This document shows positions 4,554 to 8,190 of a DNA stretch of 8,190 nucleotides, piece by piece. This stretch comes from Candidatus Saccharibacteria bacterium UBA4215. Lineage in GTDB: Bacteria > Patescibacteriota > Saccharimonadia > Saccharimonadales > Saccharimonadaceae. The notes below the pieces were generated by a model that ran no database searches, was not told the DNA's origin, and worked only from the letters and a program-made list of their open reading frames with translations. The number at the start of each line of letters is the position of its first letter. Position 1 is the first letter of the stretch. The position numbers and the translations under genes were made by a program. The stretch is taken from the NCBI GenBank assembly GCA_002381485.1, contig DFTJ01000001.1, forward strand, positions 19,107 through 27,296, written 5' to 3'.

Positions 4554-5720
4554 GACAAGAATTTCACGAGCTACGACTTGATCTGGGCGAAAATAAAGCA
4601 ACTGATCGGCGTTAACTGTTTTTAACTGTAGCTGCTGGTAGCCCAGCTTTTCAAGATTACCTATCAAAGGGAGGTGGGTGAATGTCCCGTCGACAGCTTT
4701 CCAGGCGGGAACAGCAACGACGACTGGTGTGCCTGAAGCAATTTGAGTACCCAGATTCTTTAAGAATTGGCTGATAATATGGTTACAGTTACCTCGAACC
4801 TCGGTGAGTTTGCTGGATGAGGGTGGGGCGCTAAATGGTTGGCCTAGGTAGGCTTCGGTCACAACGGCTGCAATGGGCTGTTGCCAGGTGGTGGTCATGG
4901 CGTCGCCTTCATGGAGGTACCAGTGGCCAGTCATGTGAGCATGGTCTTGTAGCCAGTTAAGGTTGTCGCGGCTAAAGCGGATCATTTTTTCTGCAAGATC
5001 GGTGCCATATGCGCCGTATCTCATCAGCATAGCTTCCTGCAAAAGCACGCCGGTGCCGCAGAAAGGGTCGAGGATACGAGGTTGCGGCAGGAGTCCCTCG
5101 GTGTCTGGTTCAAGGGGGCCAGCGAGGTTAATCATAATTTGAGCTAGCTTTGGCGGCAGCATTCCCACGAATGCATCGCGACGGGGGCGGCCCTGGTCGC
5201 GTGCTGCGAGTGCGGTGATGTTTTGCGCGCCAACGCTTTCGGCTACGATAATTTGTGAGCGGCCTTTGACAATGAGGAGCTCGATTTTGTTATCTGACAG
5301 GCCAAGCTTGTTGTGGTGTGATGTCGCGCTTGATAGTGCAGCATCTTGGTTTGGGATCAGGCGTAAGCTGGCGGGGGTTTCTTTTAGTTTAGACTTTAGG
5401 ACGAGGCCAGTTTTTTGGATGTCCCGAGGCGGAACATTGAGGCCATAGACACTGAGGCCGAGGGTGATCTTGCCTTCATACGTTGCCCAGGCTTTGCTGT
5501 AGTGTTGGACGATCTTCATCGAAACAGTGCGCCAGTCACGAGCGGGGAGCGTCAAGATCACGCGACCGGCCTTTTGAGTGCCGCCGAGTCGCTGGACGTC
5601 AATTGGTTGCTCGGTATCAACGAGGGCGGCGGTATCTGAAAACCAGCTGACCGAGCCGTAGCTTTGTTCGAGTTCAGCGATAGAAATGGCCGGTTGGCGG
5701 CCGAGTAGTGCGATATACAT
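4539..5720 (-). CDS. TRM11-like SAM-dependent RNA methyltransferase with atypical motif IV
   Basis: The 393-residue protein has an N-terminal half resembling the THUMP-type RNA-binding part of TRM11/TrmG10 enzymes (about 1-165, starting MYIALLGRQPAISIAELEQ) and a C-terminal Rossmann methyltransferase (about 180-390). Visible SAM-binding marks: RRDAFVGMLPPKLAQIMINL (180-199), typical of the family just before motif I; motif I DPFCGTG (218-224); acidic Asp241 (YGTDLAEKM); and GDA at 272-274. The usual catalytic motif IV, (D/N)PP(Y/F), is replaced by TEAYLG (288-293). The likely substrate is tRNA, methylating guanosine N2 near position 10, but the altered motif IV makes reaction and target uncertain. 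The frame extends upstream to 5792, but ATG 5720 begins the conserved-looking domain and lies just after a -10 box, while 5792 would run into the divergent gene. It converges with, and overlaps by 15 bases, the 38-residue gene. Confidence 0.85.
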   Translation of the reverse strand: MYIALLGRQPAISIAELEQSYGSVSWFSDTAALVDTEQPIDVQRLGGTQKAGRVILTLPARDWRTVSMKIVQHYSKAWATYEGKITLGLSVYGLNVPPRDIQKTGLVLKSKLKETPASLRLIPNQDAALSSATSHHNKLGLSDNKIELLIVKGRSQIIVAESVGAQNITALAARDQGRPRRDAFVGMLPPKLAQIMINLAGPLEPDTEGLLPQPRILDPFCGTGVLLQEAMLMRYGAYGTDLAEKMIRFSRDNLNWLQDHAHMTGHWYLHEGDAMTTTWQQPIAAVVTEAYLGQPFSAPPSSSKLTEVRGNCNHIISQFLKNLGTQIASGTPVVVAVPAWKAVDGTFTHLPLIGNLEKLGYQQLQLKTVNADQLLYFRPDQVVAREILVLKKK

Positions 5721-5726
5721 ATCTCT

Positions 5727-5732
5727 AGTATA
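5727..5732 (-). promoter_or_regulatory. -10 box of the methyltransferase gene (leaderless)
   Basis: Read on the minus strand, TATACT ends six bases before ATG 5720, so transcription is expected to begin at or next to the A of the start codon. No clear -35 box is present. Confidence 0.55.
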
Positions 5733-5737
5733 CCTGA

Positions 5738-5746
5738 TGCTATAAT
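5738..5746 (+). promoter_or_regulatory. Extended -10 promoter of the UPF0104/xseAB unit (near-leaderless)
   Basis: TGCTATAAT, an extended -10 with perfect TATAAT (5741-5746), lies nine bases before ATG 5756, giving an expected leader of about three bases. No -35 box is evident, as is usual for extended -10 promoters. Confidence 0.7.
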
Positions 5747-5755
5747 AAGACGCGT

Positions 5756-6805
5756 ATGCGAAAGATGTCATTTCGAGGATGGTTGACGACAATCACGCTA
5801 GTTCTGCTGGCTGTCGTTATTTTCTTTGCCTGGCCAGAGATTGTTGAGGCGTGGCGACTGCTCGATCAGGTGAATCTTTGGATATTAGCGCTGCTTCTTC
5901 CGGTCCAGTTATTTAGTTACTTCGCCACGGGGGGAATGATCTTCTCATACCTACGAGCGAAAGGGGACCTAAAGCAGGTTTCACGCTGGGGTATGACACG
6001 TATCGCGCTGGAGTTGAACTTTGTAAACCACATCCTGCCAAGCGGTGGCGCGGCAGGTTTTTCATATCTTGGGTGGGTGTTGAGCAGGGTTGGCGTCCGA
6101 CCTGGTCGCTCGACAATGGCTCAGATTATTCGTTTTGCCTTAACGTTTTTGAGCTTTGTCGTGTTGCTGGTAGGGGCGGTGCTATTGTTGATCATCGATC
6201 ATCAGATTAACCGAACCGTGATTGCACTCTGTTTGTTCTTAGCAGTGATGGCGGTAGGTACGACAATCGGTGTCATCTACATTGTCGGGAGCGAGGGGCG
6301 GTTGCGCCGTTTTTCAGCTTGGCTGACGCGTAAGGTAAACGGCTTTGTGCGACGGGTTACCCGGGGCCGCAAGGAGCGTGTTCTGACGGACTCAATTATT
6401 CTTGACTTCTTTATGGACCTGCACGATGACTTTAAGGGAATCAGGAAAGACAAGCGAATACTGATCCGTCCGTTTGTGTGGGCAATTTTGGCAAATATGG
6501 CCGATGTTGCGCTGCTGTGGATCGCATTCTGGGCTCTAGGGTATATGGTGAATCCGGCAATATTATTTGTTGCCTTTGGACTGTCATCTATTGTGGGTGC
6601 GCTGACAGCAACACCTGGTGGTGCTGGTGCGTACGAGGCAATCATGATTGCGTTCTTGGCATCGACGGGTATTCCACCTGAGATTGCTATTGCGGGAACG
6701 CTGCTGGCGCGCGTCACCCTTGTATTGGGAACAATACTATTCGGGTATGGTTTTTATCAACTAACGGTCAACAAATATGGACGAAATCCTGTTCTCCGTA
6801 AGTGA
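5756..6805 (+). CDS. LPG-synthase-TM / UPF0104-family integral membrane protein
   Basis: The 349-residue protein matches the flippase-like transmembrane domain of lysylphosphatidylglycerol synthase (UPF0104, YbhN/AglD-like). About seven to eight hydrophobic helices can be followed: 10-27, 40-58, 85-105, 122-148, 152-175, 238-262, 266-292 and 310-338. Two family marks stand out: LPSGGAAGFSYLG (about 94-106) and the conserved TPGGAGAYEAIMIAFL near 290. A basic cytoplasmic loop (about 178-235, RRVTRGRKER) lies between the halves. The soluble aminoacyl-transferase domain of MprF is absent, so it is probably not a lysyl-PG synthase itself; lipid-linked substrate movement is the usual guess. ATG 5756 follows the -10 box with no Shine-Dalgarno sequence. 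It ends in TGA and overlaps xseA by 29 bases. Confidence 0.88.
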   Translation: MRKMSFRGWLTTITLVLLAVVIFFAWPEIVEAWRLLDQVNLWILALLLPVQLFSYFATGGMIFSYLRAKGDLKQVSRWGMTRIALELNFVNHILPSGGAAGFSYLGWVLSRVGVRPGRSTMAQIIRFALTFLSFVVLLVGAVLLLIIDHQINRTVIALCLFLAVMAVGTTIGVIYIVGSEGRLRRFSAWLTRKVNGFVRRVTRGRKERVLTDSIILDFFMDLHDDFKGIRKDKRILIRPFVWAILANMADVALLWIAFWALGYMVNPAILFVAFGLSSIVGALTATPGGAGAYEAIMIAFLASTGIPPEIAIAGTLLARVTLVLGTILFGYGFYQLTVNKYGRNPVLRK

Positions 6806-7868
6806 TTTTGTCGCTGTCACGAATCAGACTCTCGAGTACGCGTACCCGACGGTTTCTGTGGTCGGTGAAGTAGCCGAGTATCGCATCAGCCAGGGGAAGT
6901 GGGTGAGTTTTAAGCTGAAGGATGCTGGAGCGGTCGTTAATTGTTTTGCGGGTGTCTATCAGATGCGCACCCCGCTAGAGGACGGCATGAAGGTTATTGT
7001 TGTGGCTCAGCCGCGCTTAAACCCGAAGGGCTACTTTAACTTAAATGTGAAGGCCGTGAAACCTGTCGGTGAGGGTTCGATCAAGAAGGGCTTTGAACTA
7101 TTAAAAGCAAAGCTTGCTGCAGAAGGGCTGTTTGCACCTGAGCGTAAAAGAACTCTGCCTCGAGTACCTCGACACGTGGCGGTCGTCACGAGCACCGAAT
7201 CAGCCGCCTACGCAGACTTTTGCAGGATAGTGAATGAGCGCTGGGGCGGATTGAAGATAGATGTTGCCCATACTCAAGTGCAGGGCATGCCCGCGCCAGA
7301 CCAAATGATACGCGCGATCGAATACTTTAATGGTCTTGATACCTTACCTGAAGTTTTGGTTATTATTCGTGGGGGAGGGAGCGCAGAGGATTTGGCCACG
7401 TTCAATGACGAGCCGCTTGCGCGAGCGATTGCCAGTAGCCGCATCCCGACACTGGTGGGCGTTGGGCATGAAGTCGATCACACGCTCGCTGATATGGTGG
7501 CGGATGCGAGAGCTGCGACGCCGACGCATGCCGCCGAAACACTGGTGCCTGATAGGGGTGAGATAATTCGCAGCGCACACGTTCAGGCGCAGTCGGCCAG
7601 TAATTTGTTGGTACAGGCGATTGACCATTATTCGCAGCAGACTCGACAGAGTTTAGAGGGAGCATTTCGGCGCATTCAAGAGCGACTTGATGCTACTTTT
7701 GACCGATTGAGCGTACTGCGAGGAGTGGTTTCTCAGTTAAACCCCGAGCATGTTCTGCGCAGGGGGTATGCACTGGTGCGTGGAGACATCAAGCCGGGCA
7801 AGGTGATTGAGATAGAGACGTATAAAAATATTATTACCGCGGAGGTACAAGATGCCAGAGAAAAATAA
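6777..7868 (+). CDS. xseA: Exodeoxyribonuclease VII large subunit
   Basis: XseA is the catalytic subunit of exonuclease VII, which degrades single-stranded DNA from both ends to short oligonucleotides in repair. Parts in order: N-terminal OB-fold for single-stranded DNA (about 1-100, with FSVSDFVAVTNQTLE and ISQGKWVSFKLKD), catalytic domain (about 118-260), then a coiled-coil region that binds XseB (about 262-345). Residues corresponding to the four E. coli catalytic positions (Asp155, Arg205, His238, Asp241) are visible: Asp147 in AAYADFCRI, Arg198 in IIRGGGSAEDLATFN, His231 and Asp234 in GVGHEVDHTLADM, with nearly identical spacing. At 363 residues it is shorter than the 456-residue E. coli enzyme, mainly through a reduced coiled coil. 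ATG 6777 lies inside the end of the UPF0104 gene and has no Shine-Dalgarno sequence, so translation is probably coupled to that gene. Confidence 0.96.
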   Translation: MDEILFSVSDFVAVTNQTLEYAYPTVSVVGEVAEYRISQGKWVSFKLKDAGAVVNCFAGVYQMRTPLEDGMKVIVVAQPRLNPKGYFNLNVKAVKPVGEGSIKKGFELLKAKLAAEGLFAPERKRTLPRVPRHVAVVTSTESAAYADFCRIVNERWGGLKIDVAHTQVQGMPAPDQMIRAIEYFNGLDTLPEVLVIIRGGGSAEDLATFNDEPLARAIASSRIPTLVGVGHEVDHTLADMVADARAATPTHAAETLVPDRGEIIRSAHVQAQSASNLLVQAIDHYSQQTRQSLEGAFRRIQERLDATFDRLSVLRGVVSQLNPEHVLRRGYALVRGDIKPGKVIEIETYKNIITAEVQDAREK

Positions 7869-8058
7869 AAGTGTTCAACAAAAGCTTACTGAACTGTCCG
7901 AGTTGGTTGAGTGGTTTCAGGGTGCGGATTTCAAGCTAGAGACCGCCGTAGATAAATTCCAGTCGGCTGAGAAGCTAGCGGCGGAAATAGAGAAGGATTT
8001 GACTGAGTTGAAAAACGAAATTTCAGTCGTGAAGAAACACTTCGACGGCAACGGGTAA
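7852..8058 (+). CDS. xseB: Exodeoxyribonuclease VII small subunit
   Basis: This 68-residue, highly charged helical protein is XseB, several copies of which bind the coiled coil of XseA. The typical helical pair is visible: QQKLTELSELVEWFQGADFKLETAVDKFQSAEKL followed by a Glu/Lys-rich second helix. The length is close to the family norm of about 70-80. It starts at ATG 7852 within the last 17 bases of xseA, with GGAGG at 7841-7845 six bases upstream, so it has its own ribosome binding site as well as overlap coupling. The Asp/Gly/Asn-ending tail (HFDGNG) is unremarkable. Confidence 0.93.
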   Translation: MPEKNKSVQQKLTELSELVEWFQGADFKLETAVDKFQSAEKLAAEIEKDLTELKNEISVVKKHFDGNG

Positions 8059-8062
8059 GTCA

Positions 8063-8190
8063 ATGATCTGGGTAATTGTTGTGGGGGTTATCGTAGTGCT
8101 CTTCGGGGCGGCGGCTTTTTTTGGTGCACCGTATGTACCGAGTCAACGACGATATGTGGAGCGCGCATTTTCTGACCTCTACCAGTTATC
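8063..8190 (+). CDS. N-terminus of membrane-anchored protein, probably SAM-dependent methyltransferase (cut by window edge)
   Basis: Forty-two residues are visible before the window ends. They begin with a transmembrane helix (about 2-20, MIWVIVVGVIVVLFGAAAFF) followed by GAPYVPSQRRYVERAFSDLYQL. From memory, this order, a helix then GAPYVPS and an AF-x-x-LY-x-L segment, precedes the SAM-binding motif in a group of small methyltransferases common in Saccharibacteria and other CPR genomes; the catalytic domain itself lies outside the window, so the call rests on this resemblance only. ATG 8063 is four bases after the xseB stop with no strong Shine-Dalgarno sequence, suggesting translational coupling in the same operon. 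An unrelated membrane protein cannot be excluded. Confidence 0.55.
   Translation, partial: MIWVIVVGVIVVLFGAAAFFGAPYVPSQRRYVERAFSDLYQL

Noticed and set aside
5721..5792. Upstream start giving the methyltransferase 24 extra residues
   Set aside because: It would run through both -10 boxes and into the start of the divergent gene, and the added residues look unlike the domain that begins at 5720.
6277..6717. Minus-strand open frame of 146 codons inside the UPF0104 gene
   Set aside because: Antisense shadow of a clear family member, with no start signals or recognisable domain.

Overview
The window looks like chromosomal DNA from a bacterium of the Candidate Phyla Radiation, most likely Candidatus Saccharibacteria (TM7). 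This is an inference from gene style: a TRM11-like methyltransferase with an unusual motif IV, a membrane-anchored protein beginning with a GAPYVPS-type segment, a lone rpmA, compact proteins, and several promoters whose -10 box lies only 6-10 bases before a start codon. The code is standard: TAA, TAG and TGA all end genes, so UGA is not recoded as glycine as it is in Gracilibacteria/SR1. I see no tRNA, rRNA, CRISPR array, insertion sequence or phage gene.

Layout. Bases 2-448 hold the C-terminal part of a CHAP-domain cell-wall hydrolase, cut by the window edge. A membrane-anchored S41 C-terminal processing peptidase follows (517-1752). Next is a two-gene unit: a stand-alone response-regulator receiver domain (1797-2192) and a Pro/Ala-rich, apparently disordered protein (2203-2661), closed by an intrinsic terminator. 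The promoter of the next gene overlaps that terminator and drives an acidic protein I do not recognise (2763-3740). That gene converges on rpmA (ribosomal protein L27, minus strand, 3789-4061), with a perfect 12-bp hairpin between them serving as a bidirectional terminator.

Bases 4062-4436 hold no recognised gene but are full of signals. They include the rpmA promoter and leader, then a plus-strand extended -10 promoter, about 200 bases able to form several long hairpins, and an intrinsic terminator. Immediately downstream, behind a strong ribosome binding site, is a 38-residue single-pass membrane protein (4437-4553). This segment is the best candidate for something undescribed.

A TRM11-like RNA methyltransferase (minus, 4539-5720) and an LPG-synthase-TM/UPF0104 membrane protein (plus, 5756-6805) diverge from a 35-bp interval holding both -10 boxes; both messages appear leaderless or nearly so. 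The second gene starts a tightly packed unit with xseA, xseB (exonuclease VII) and the start of a membrane-anchored protein, probably a SAM-dependent methyltransferase (8063 to the window edge).

Together the genes cover envelope maintenance (CHAP hydrolase, S41 protease, UPF0104 protein), signalling (receiver domain), translation (L27, RNA methyltransferase) and DNA repair (exonuclease VII). First genes of transcription units tend to be leaderless, while most internal genes use a Shine-Dalgarno sequence or overlap the gene before them.
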